This document shows positions 1-5,111 of a stretch of DNA of 6,180 nucleotides, piece by piece (the first letter of the stretch is position 1; every line of letters begins with the position of its first letter). This DNA comes from Candidatus Uhrbacteria bacterium. GTDB lineage: Bacteria > Patescibacteriota > Patescibacteriia > 2-12-FULL-60-25. The position numbers and the translations under genes are program-made. Location: contig VGLT01000050.1 in the NCBI GenBank assembly GCA_016866635.1, forward strand, positions 1 to 6,180. The letters run 5' to 3'. The notes under the pieces were generated by a model. It worked only from the letters and a program-made list of their open reading frames with translations. It searched no databases and was not told where the DNA came from.

Positions 1-428
1 ATTCCACCCTCTTCACATACGATCTGCACGGCGGGATATTTTTTCTTCATGCTATCAGCGGCGGCTTGCGTTGAGTGCCATCGACCACCTCCAAAAAAAC
101 CGACCTTCCATCGCTGTTCCGCCGCCCACGCAACAACTCGCTCTGCAAAATCAGCACCGGTGACGCGATGTGTTTTTTTTCCAAACATGCGCAGCAACAA
201 CCATACGCCAAATCCATCTACGGTTCGCGTATTTGCTTGTCGAACCGCATGCGCATAGGCCGAACGCGATCGACAACTTAATAAAATTTCAGGATTGACG
301 GTGACAACCCAAAAAGGCTTTCGCCTCTCTCGCATGTGCTCCATGAGGACATCCGCAGACAAGCCTTCGATCGGAATACCAAATATTTCCGTCAAGTTTT
401 TTTCATGCGAGAGATGGGGGTTATGCAT
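1..428 (-). CDS. WecG/TagA/CpsF-family (GT26) glycosyltransferase, 3' end outside window
   Basis: The frame opens at ATG 428-426 and stays open for 142 codons to the window edge, so the C-terminus is missing. GT26 enzymes transfer a sugar, typically ManNAc or a ManNAc derivative, from UDP-sugar onto a polyprenyl-PP-linked GlcNAc at the cytoplasmic membrane face, in wall teichoic acid, enterobacterial common antigen or capsule synthesis. Family hallmarks are in the right order: TVNPEILL (residues 43-50), VDGFGVWLLLR (70-80), whose Asp71 matches the Asp taken as catalytic base in TagA, RVTGADF (88-94), and VGFFGGG (109-115). The start overlaps the murD stop by 8 bases within TTATGCATAA, and GAGAG lies just upstream, so translational coupling is likely. 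It is the last visible gene of a five-gene operon. Family is confident; the sugar and acceptor cannot be told. Confidence 0.9.
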   Translation of the reverse strand, partial: MHNPHLSHEKNLTEIFGIPIEGLSADVLMEHMRERRKPFWVVTVNPEILLSCRSRSAYAHAVRQANTRTVDGFGVWLLLRMFGKKTHRVTGADFAERVVAWAAEQRWKVGFFGGGRWHSTQAAADSMKKKYPAVQIVCEEGG

Positions 429-1737
429 AACTCTCGACCAACTTTTTAAACTGCTCGCCACGGTCAAACTCGTTTTTAAATAGTCCAAAACTGGCGCAAC
501 CGGGCGATAAAAGAATCGTATCCCCTTTCACCGCTCGTGCTTTTAACATCTTGAGAGCCTCACGAAGATCTGGAACATCTGTGTAGGCGACCCTGTGTGC
601 ATGAAAGGCTTTCGTGATCTTGTCGTGCGCGGTTCCTGGCAAAAGGGCTATGTTGACGTGAGATTTTTTAAGAACGCCGGCAACTTGATCAAATTCGAGC
701 TCTTTGTCGGCGCCGCCGAAGATTAAGTGGAGGGTACAAGGAGTGGTGGGTAATGATTGAATGGCGGCGATGGTAGCATCTGGAGTCGTGGCGGTCGTAT
801 CATTCATATAGTTCACTCCTTTTTTTGTCGCGATGAGTTCGAGACGATTTGGTAATCCCTTAAACGATGTGAGAACTTTTTTGATGGTTTTGATCGGAAC
901 TCCCATGTGCAGTGCCACGGCCACCGCCGTCATCGCATTCATTTGGTTATGTTGACCCAATAATTTCATTTTTACACTTTTGACAATCGCCTCTTCCTGA
1001 CTTCCCTTTTTTCCAAAACGAACGACCGCACCGGGAGCTTCTTGCGCATAGGAATCAAAAAATCGATCGCCTGGTAAAAAAACCGTATCGTGTGGTGTTT
1101 GATGACGAAAAATCTGTGCTTTTGCTTCTGCATACTCAGCCATCGTCGGGTAGGCGTTTAAATGATCGCGCATGAGATTGGTCCAAACCGCGACCGCGGG
1201 TGACACGCCTGCCTCTCCCAATCCCTCTAATTGGAAACTACTCATCTCTAACACGACCACATCGTTCTTTCGTATGTGAGAAACAAACGTGAGCGGCGAT
1301 ATTAAAATATTTCCTCCGATGTGGGCCCGTGTTCCATGGTTCGCCTTCAACAGTTCATAGATCAACGTTGTGGTCGTACTCTTCCCACGCGTTCCCGTAA
1401 TACCAATCACGCGAGCAGGACATGCGTTTAAAAAAATAGATTGATCAGATGCGATGGGAATTCCTAATCGACGTGCTTCCACGAGTTCTGGTTCATTTGC
1501 TCGTGCACGCGGGTGTCGCACGACCATATCCATACGACCCACTTCTTTCACGGCATGTGTGTTAAAAAGAAACGAAACGTTTTTGAATTTTTTTAATTGT
1601 TTTACATTCGCATCTAACGTTGGTGTGTAATAATAATCCACCACCAAAACCCGATCCCCGCGACGCGCAAAATAAAGCGCGGCGACCACACCACTCCCCT
1701 GAGGATACTGCCCCAAACCAAGAATCATGACCTCCAT
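421..1737 (-). CDS. murD: UDP-N-acetylmuramoylalanine--D-glutamate ligase (MurD)
   Basis: MurD adds D-Glu to UDP-MurNAc-L-Ala with ATP in the cytoplasm, the second amino-acid step of peptidoglycan precursor synthesis. The 438 residues are normal length. Visible are an N-terminal Rossmann-like UDP-binding motif (GLGQYPQGSG, 7-16), the ATP P-loop GTRGKST (115-121), LEMSSFQLE (163-171), TNLMRDHLNAY (187-196) with Lys206 at the expected carbamylated-lysine position, GQHNQMNAM (261-269), GLPNRLE (294-300), NDTTATTPD (312-320), GGADKELEFD (341-350) and SPGCASFGLFKNEF (411-424). The usual Lys of NDSKAT is Thr, and the N-domain SPG motif reads HPR. A longer frame reaches 1800 but the extra 21 residues look unrelated. 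ATG 1728 is an equally serious start: it forms an ATGA overlap with the upstream stop and has GGAGG just before it, but would begin inside the first beta strand. The closest alternative family is MurC or MurF; motifs favour MurD. Confidence 0.93.
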   Translation of the reverse strand: MEVMILGLGQYPQGSGVVAALYFARRGDRVLVVDYYYTPTLDANVKQLKKFKNVSFLFNTHAVKEVGRMDMVVRHPRARANEPELVEARRLGIPIASDQSIFLNACPARVIGITGTRGKSTTTTLIYELLKANHGTRAHIGGNILISPLTFVSHIRKNDVVVLEMSSFQLEGLGEAGVSPAVAVWTNLMRDHLNAYPTMAEYAEAKAQIFRHQTPHDTVFLPGDRFFDSYAQEAPGAVVRFGKKGSQEEAIVKSVKMKLLGQHNQMNAMTAVAVALHMGVPIKTIKKVLTSFKGLPNRLELIATKKGVNYMNDTTATTPDATIAAIQSLPTTPCTLHLIFGGADKELEFDQVAGVLKKSHVNIALLPGTAHDKITKAFHAHRVAYTDVPDLREALKMLKARAVKGDTILLSPGCASFGLFKNEFDRGEQFKKLVESYA

Positions 1738-2375
1738 ATCGTCATCATCGCATGCACAAGCTGTGCGAACATTTTGAGATATCCATAAGATCCTTTCCAA
1801 AGGCCAACCTTATCTATTTTTCGTCGGATATGCAAACCTCTCAAAACACGTTTTTCAATCACTCCCCCCAATGCACGACAACGCGCATTCATCATGAGCT
1901 CGGCCCGATATCCCACAAGATGTTTGGCGGGAATGGTCTCGAATACTTCTCGGAGCAGGGCGCGCTCTCCCCCAATCAACGGCAGCATGCGCATCAACCA
2001 TGTACCAATCAATCCACGGTCGCGCAGTCCCACACACATACTGGCATGACCGGATTGAACAGGAGTGATCAAGGTTCGGATGTGTTCTGCTCGTAAGCCA
2101 AGGAGATCTGCGTCGCAAAAAAAGAGGATCGGTGCGTTGGTTTTCTGTACTCCGTATTGCATCGCACCGCCCTTACCAGAATTCTTTTTTTGAACATACA
2201 CCGTTGCCCCTTTCTCTTTTGCTCTGTCCGCTGTTCGATCCTTGGAACCATCATCCACGACAATCACCTCAGAAAAAAAACCCGAGTGCACCAACTCGTG
2301 CACCACCGTACCGATCGTTTGTTCCTCGTTATACGCAGGAACAATGGCCGCAATGTGTTGTGCTCCCCGAATCAT
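1725..2375 (-). CDS. Family 2 glycosyltransferase (GT-A fold, DPM1-like)
   Basis: This 216-residue protein is a minimal GT-A catalytic domain with no clear transmembrane segment, expected to use a nucleotide- or polyprenyl-phosphate-activated sugar at the cytoplasmic membrane face. Motifs in order are IVPAYNEEQTI (11-21), VVDDGSKDRT (39-48), NSGKGGAM (65-72), the metal-binding DxD as CDAD (87-90), and GGERALLREVF (135-145), which resembles the GQRAxRRE segment of dolichyl-phosphate-mannose-synthase-like and glucosyl-3-phosphoglycerate-synthase-like members. The C-terminus is basic (HIRRKIDK, 182-189), which may help membrane association. The ATG at 2375 is the only workable start before the first motif and has GAAGAA upstream; it forces a 47-base overlap with the translin-like gene. 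The TGA stop overlaps the start of murD. Family is certain; donor, acceptor and pathway step are not determinable, although the neighbours suggest envelope glycan synthesis. Confidence 0.9.
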   Translation of the reverse strand: MIRGAQHIAAIVPAYNEEQTIGTVVHELVHSGFFSEVIVVDDGSKDRTADRAKEKGATVYVQKKNSGKGGAMQYGVQKTNAPILFFCDADLLGLRAEHIRTLITPVQSGHASMCVGLRDRGLIGTWLMRMLPLIGGERALLREVFETIPAKHLVGYRAELMMNARCRALGGVIEKRVLRGLHIRRKIDKVGLWKGSYGYLKMFAQLVHAMMTIWRS

Positions 2376-2925
2376 AACGAATTTCTTCTAATTTGCGCAG
2401 ATTTTGCTTGGCTTGATCAACCTTGGTGCGTAAGGTTCCGGTTAAATCCATGCGCAACAAAAATTCAACGACTTCTGTCACTCCCTGAAAGATTTTTTCC
2501 ACCTCTTTTTCTTTTCCTTCCGTGGCCAGTAAGACGGCTCGTCGAACCAACTCACCGGTTAAATCAGAAACCGCTCCCAAAAAAATATCTGGGTCTTCTG
2601 CAACTCCGTTGACCTTTCCCACCATCCCCTGAGATAAAAATTGGTCAAACAAATCTGCTTCGGCAAATTCTTCTTGTGCCGCTCGCCACATTCCTTCTTG
2701 CGCAATACGCGATTCACTCTTCACTAACTTCCAACCTTCTTTCAACTTCTCTCGTGCAGAAGCTAATTCCTGTTTTGCCTGAGCAGCATCTCCCCGATGA
2801 AACGCAAAAATCGCTCGTTTACTTCCGGAAAGAATCTCTGCTGACAACGCCTGCAATGTCCGTCGCGCCTGATCCAACGATTGGCTGTGTTTTATTATTT
2901 TATTCGCAAATACCTTTTGTATCAT
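2329..2925 (-). CDS. Translin/TRAX-family protein, TRAX-like with likely nuclease triad
   Basis: This 198-residue, almost fully helical protein fits the translin superfamily of RNA/DNA-binding proteins, which form octameric barrels and, in TRAX, carry RNase activity. Visible are an N-terminal helix with SxxxIxxxHRGD character (SKRAIFAFHRGD, 35-46), EEFAEA (85-90), DIFLGAVSDLTGELVRR (113-129), and KVDQAKQNLRKLEEIRY (168-184). From memory of human TRAX, these match QEFVEA, DYLLGVADLTGEL and the last helix; the catalytic Glu, Glu, Asp then correspond to Glu86, Glu89 and Asp121, all present. Non-catalytic translin subunits lack these residues. The domain ends near Tyr184; residues 185-198 form a Cys/His-rich tail (CGHCSC near the end) coded within the overlap with the GT2 gene. 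The gene starts 8 bases after the GT4 stop, without a clear Shine-Dalgarno. Family is confident; the substrate and any role in an envelope operon are unknown. Confidence 0.85.
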   Translation of the reverse strand: MIQKVFANKIIKHSQSLDQARRTLQALSAEILSGSKRAIFAFHRGDAAQAKQELASAREKLKEGWKLVKSESRIAQEGMWRAAQEEFAEADLFDQFLSQGMVGKVNGVAEDPDIFLGAVSDLTGELVRRAVLLATEGKEKEVEKIFQGVTEVVEFLLRMDLTGTLRTKVDQAKQNLRKLEEIRYDSGSTTHCGHCSCV

Positions 2926-2933
2926 AGAACGAG

Positions 2934-4049
2934 TTACGAGTTACTAAAGTAAACTTTCTCAATCCGATCAACCACCGATTGCCACGAATACCATTTGCGA
3001 ACCACCTCTTGCGCTCGCTCTCCTCGTACTCGCACCATCATTGGATCTTCTAAAATCCATTTTAGCGTCTGAGCAAGCATGCGTACATTGTCGACGGGAA
3101 ATGCAATGGCACTATGATCAATCAATTCCAAATTTTCCTTGATATCCGTAAGAACCACGGTCTTGCCATGCGCCATAGCCTCAAGCGTCACTGTCGATAA
3201 ACCTTCTGAACGCGAGGGTTGTACAAAAGCGTAGCAATGAGCTAACAGTTGTTCTTTTGTCTTTCCAATTTGATACCCAACAAGTCGCACCCGTGGATCT
3301 TGAGCGGCCATCTTCTCCAGCTTCATCACATACGCATCGGCATATTCTGCGTCACCAGCAATAATGAGTGGCATGTTGCTCTCTACTTTTTTATACGCTT
3401 CCATCAATACATCATAGGCTTTATTGGGAACAAGACGACCAAGTCCAAGCAAATACTTCCCCGGCTCTAATCCAAACTTTTGTAATTGATCCGTATTGAG
3501 CTCATGTGAGATGTCTGCACCATTAGGAATGTATCTTGTTTCTTTCCCATACATCTCACGGCAAAAAATTTGAAGAATGTGAGAGACAACAATGGTCTGA
3601 TGCGGAAAATGCAAACAGGCCCATTCCGCAAACAAAAGATACGCTCGAGCAAACCAGGACCACTTTGGATCCATGCGATCACGGCTATGAAATGTCGCGA
3701 GGACTTTTGTACGCCATTTAAACAAACGCGGAATCAAGGAACACGTTGAGGGACCGATCCCGTGATAGTGAATAACGTCCGCGCGACGAAACAGCACGTG
3801 AAGCGTCGACAAGAGTGTGTGGGTAATCGTATCGAAATTTTTTGAGCGCCAGGATGGGATACGAATAATATGCACTCCGCGATACGTTTTTAATTTTTTA
3901 TCAGCAGAATGTGCACGCACATAGACATAAACCGAATGCCCACGACCGGCAAGTCTGGTTGCAAGTTCTTCCACATGGCGCTCCACTCCACCCCCTCCAA
4001 CAATCGCGTTTGCAGGAAAGCCCTTGGTGCCTAAAAAATAAATGCGCAT
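2934..4049 (-). CDS. Family 4 glycosyltransferase (GT-B fold)
   Basis: This is a 371-residue, full-length GT-B enzyme, probably transferring a sugar from a nucleotide-sugar donor to a growing envelope glycan at the membrane. The N-terminal domain starts with MRIYFLGTKGFP and GGGGVERHVEELATRLAGRGHSV (18-40), the glycine-rich acceptor-side loop and helix typical of GT4. The C-terminal domain holds IPNGAD (174-179), GLGRLVPNK (202-210), with Arg205 and Lys210 at donor-phosphate positions, and the EX7E motif from Glu282 to Glu290 in SEGLSTVTLEAMAHG. I chose ATG 4049 because the sequence from there matches the family start; an in-frame ATG at 4088 adds 13 residues without homology. A short tandem repeat (acgagtt twice, 2929-2942 on the plus strand) covers the stop codon and makes the last residues. 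It is the first gene of the operon; specificity is unknown. Confidence 0.9.
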   Translation of the reverse strand: MRIYFLGTKGFPANAIVGGGGVERHVEELATRLAGRGHSVYVYVRAHSADKKLKTYRGVHIIRIPSWRSKNFDTITHTLLSTLHVLFRRADVIHYHGIGPSTCSLIPRLFKWRTKVLATFHSRDRMDPKWSWFARAYLLFAEWACLHFPHQTIVVSHILQIFCREMYGKETRYIPNGADISHELNTDQLQKFGLEPGKYLLGLGRLVPNKAYDVLMEAYKKVESNMPLIIAGDAEYADAYVMKLEKMAAQDPRVRLVGYQIGKTKEQLLAHCYAFVQPSRSEGLSTVTLEAMAHGKTVVLTDIKENLELIDHSAIAFPVDNVRMLAQTLKWILEDPMMVRVRGERAQEVVRKWYSWQSVVDRIEKVYFSNS

Positions 4050-4059
4050 GACACAGACT

Positions 4060-4068
4060 AGTTTAGCA
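4060..4068 (-). promoter_or_regulatory. Possible extended -10 upstream of the GT4 operon
   Basis: On the minus strand TGCTAAACT forms an extended -10 (TG-n-TAAACT). No good -35 lies 16-18 bases further up. Transcription would begin about 4 bases before ATG 4049, giving a nearly leaderless message, which is consistent with the lack of a Shine-Dalgarno there. It is a weak call; the real promoter could lie further up, before the structured leader. Confidence 0.3.
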
Positions 4069-4107
4069 CAAAAAGACACTTTATTCATGGCGACCTCACG
4101 CCGTAAA

Positions 4108-4176
4108 ATCGCGTGGACGTAAAGTCCCCGTGGGGACCACGTTCCTCTACGGAGCGACCACGGCGCTATACGCGAT
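4108..4176 (-). other. Structured intergenic element before the GT4 operon
   Basis: The 136 bases between the tRNA terminator and the GT4 start contain no gene that I can support but are full of complementary segments. ATCGCGT and ACGCGAT (4170-4176 and 4108-4114 as read on the minus strand) would close a 7-bp outer stem, followed by TTTTA. Inside are three hairpins that share arms and exclude one another: CGTGG-TCC-CCACG, GTCCCC-AC-GGGGAC, and GGAC-TTTAC-GTCC. CGTGGTC occurs twice as a direct repeat, giving two possible 5' arms for the CCACG segments. It could be an attenuating leader, a small RNA or an operator region. I recognise no known riboswitch. Confidence 0.4.
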
Positions 4177-4185
4177 GAACAGCAT

Positions 4186-4220
4186 CATAAAACAATCCGC
4201 TTTTGGCGGATTGTTTTATG
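4186..4220 (-). terminator. Perfect 15-bp hairpin terminator after tRNA-Lys
   Basis: CATAAAACAATCCGC and its exact complement flank a 5-base loop, directly abutting the CCA end of tRNA-Lys. The core stem is followed by TTTTATG on the minus strand, and the symmetrical AAAA/TTTT ends would let it work on either strand. It insulates the tRNA gene from the GT4 operon. Confidence 0.9.
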
Positions 4221-4296
4221 TGGTGGGACCGGCGGGGATCGAACCCGCGACCGTTGGCTTAAAAGGCCACTGCTCTACCAACTGAGCTACAGTCCC
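4221..4296 (-). tRNA. tRNA-Lys (anticodon TTT)
   Basis: The 76-base minus-strand sequence folds as a complete cloverleaf. The acceptor arm is GGGACTG with CGGTCCC (one T-G pair), the D arm GCTC-AGTTGGTA-GAGC, the anticodon loop CTTTTAA with anticodon TTT reading Lys AAA/AAG, the variable loop CGGTC, and the T arm GCGGG-TTCGATC-CCCGC. The discriminator base is A and the CCA end is encoded in the DNA. The top pair of the anticodon stem (27-43) is a G-A mismatch; the other four pairs are good. It has its own promoter upstream and a hairpin terminator directly downstream, so it is a single-gene transcription unit. Confidence 0.96.
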
Positions 4297-4319
4297 GTAT
4301 TCGTTTTAGAAGTGGCGCT

Positions 4320-4348
4320 ATCCTAACTCAAAAAAGGCCTCTTTGCAA
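4320..4348 (-). promoter_or_regulatory. Sigma-70-type promoter of tRNA-Lys
   Basis: On the minus strand TTGCAA (4348-4343) and TAGGAT (4325-4320) each match 4 of 6 consensus bases, and the spacer is exactly 17 bases. Transcription would start about 17 bases before the tRNA 5' end. The -35 hexamer lies inside the small hairpin that terminates the murG remnant. Confidence 0.7.
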
Positions 4349-4351
4349 GAG
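4330..4351 (-). terminator. Small intrinsic terminator after the murG remnant
   Basis: CTCTT-GCA-AAGAG makes a 5-bp stem, followed by GCC and six T residues on the minus strand, beginning 6 bases after the remnant's TAG stop. The stem is short, so termination may be weak. Its position suggests it is the original terminator of the once-complete murG gene. It overlaps the -35 of the tRNA-Lys promoter. Confidence 0.6.
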
Positions 4352-4357
4352 ATAAAG

Positions 4358-4669
4358 CTATCTACGTTTTGGGAGAGGGATCGTCTTCAAAATCCTTTTC
4401 GCCAACTCAGTTCCATCATCCGTTAGGAAAAAAGTGTGCGCTTGCTCACCAAGCATTTTTTGCGCGGAACGATCCGCAAGCAACGTCTCGGCGGTCTGAA
4501 CCAATTCCTGATCCATCGAGGGTCCTTGCTGAATAACAAGAGCCGCTCCCTGTTCTTCAAACGCTCGTGCATTCGCTTCTTGATGCGCCGAAGGAAGTGG
4601 GATAAGAATCACCGGCTTTTTTAAAGCCGCAACTTCTGAGAGCGTCCCGATCCCCGCCGAACCCACCAC
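4358..4669 (-). pseudogene. murG: MurG (UDP-GlcNAc transferase) C-terminal remnant
   Basis: MurG adds GlcNAc to lipid I to make lipid II. Only the last third is here: about 103 residues from GTG 4669, against roughly 350-360 in whole MurG. What remains is a good match to the UDP-GlcNAc-binding part of the C-domain: [19 protein letters not shown] (3-21) with the donor-contacting Glu12, [21 protein letters not shown] (23-43) with His29, Gln30 and Asn33, and a normal C-terminal helix. The N-terminal acceptor domain and half of the C-domain are absent, so it should not be active alone. Similarity fades just upstream, around 4690, inside a terminator hairpin, and the frame runs back to the TAA of the preceding gene with no ATG or TTG codon. 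The reading frame itself is undamaged, so the truncation looks recent, or the join is an assembly artefact. A GTG-started expressed stub is possible but less likely. Confidence 0.75.
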
Positions 4670-4700
4670 AAAACATCCATCGTACAGATGGATGTTTTGT
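4668..4700 (-). terminator. Perfect 14-bp hairpin terminator
   Basis: ACAAAACATCCATC and its exact complement flank a 5-base loop, 23 bases after the stop of the 124-residue gene. The core stem is followed by TTTTGT on the minus strand, and the symmetrical ends suggest bidirectional action. It ends the two-gene unit to the right and also codes the first recognisable residues of the murG remnant. Confidence 0.85.
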
Positions 4701-4723
4701 TCACGAATGACGGGCTGCGCGTG

Positions 4724-5098
4724 TTATGATTTCAGCGCATCACGAATGGCTTGCGCATTCATGTCATCCAACTTTCCCACGGCATTTTTTTGGAGAGCGT
4801 TTGCTTGAGCATCAATATCTTTCATCTCCTTGGCAAACGCTCGTTCTGCGGCGTCAATCTCCTTTTCCATTTTTGTATAAGCCTTCTGATAGGCTGGATT
4901 ATCCTCATTCAATACCACCCCAGCCTTATCAAAAGCATCATCAATCACCCCTTGAAGCTGTTCTTCAATCCACTCGAGATCCTCAACGGACAACTCTGGC
5001 CGTGCATTGATAAACTGCACCAACTCTTTTTTCTTCGCGGCCGTAAGATTGAGACCTTCAATTTTTTTTATCAGTTCTTTGTTGGACATATTGGACAT
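4724..5098 (-). CDS. Hypothetical charged helical protein, 124 aa
   Basis: I do not recognise this protein. It has no signal peptide, membrane segment or cysteine, and is rich in Lys, Glu, Asp and Ala. Residues 5-56 suggest short helices separated by Asn/Pro breaks (NARPELS, 31-37), and residues 66-120 form a long amphipathic, possibly coiled-coil helix (YTKMEKEIDAAERAFAKEMKDI region). It follows the 334-residue gene by 13 bases in the same direction and is followed by a strong hairpin terminator, so the two make a small operon and may work together. ATG 5098 and ATG 5089 are both possible starts because the first codons repeat (MSNMSN); neither has a Shine-Dalgarno. The stop is a TAA in the same frame as the murG remnant downstream. 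Confidence 0.75.
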   Translation of the reverse strand: MSNMSNKELIKKIEGLNLTAAKKKELVQFINARPELSVEDLEWIEEQLQGVIDDAFDKAGVVLNEDNPAYQKAYTKMEKEIDAAERAFAKEMKDIDAQANALQKNAVGKLDDMNAQAIRDALKS

Positions 5099-5111
5099 AG
5101 AATGTATATGA

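Noticed and set aside
1738..1800. Longer murD start at 1800
   Set aside because: The extra 21 residues include a run of Asp and read through the end of the GT2 gene in another frame; they match nothing in MurD, whose first beta strand begins at about 1737.
2157..2612. Plus-strand open frame of 151 codons
   Set aside because: It lies opposite the GT2 and translin-like genes, is rich in Leu, Arg and Pro as antisense frames often are, and has no recognisable motif. Other plus-strand frames over 49-483, 1752-2096, 3249-3470 and 4726-5152 were dismissed on the same grounds.
2929..2944. Tandem acgagtt repeat as a mobile-element footprint or CRISPR unit
   Set aside because: There are only two copies of 7 bases and no flanking element; it is most likely simple slippage at the end of the GT4 gene.
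4050..4088. Longer GT4 start at 4088
   Set aside because: The additional 13 residues have no family support, and ATG 4049 begins exactly at the expected first beta strand.
4108..4176. Guanidine-II or another known riboswitch
   Set aside because: Only one hairpin has an ACG-like loop, and the paired hairpins with ACGR tetraloops needed for guanidine-II are absent; no other known aptamer core was recognised.
4358..4723. Stand-alone Alg13-like donor-binding subunit
   Set aside because: Alg13-type subunits hold the whole C-domain, about 170-200 residues. This piece lacks the first half of that domain, has no ATG or TTG start, and no Alg14-like partner is nearby.
4724..4726. Stop-codon recoding to explain the in-frame murG fragment
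   Set aside because: The stop is TAA, which is not reassigned in the known Gracilibacteria/SR1 code (that one uses TGA). TGA acts as a proper stop at the end of the GT2 gene here.
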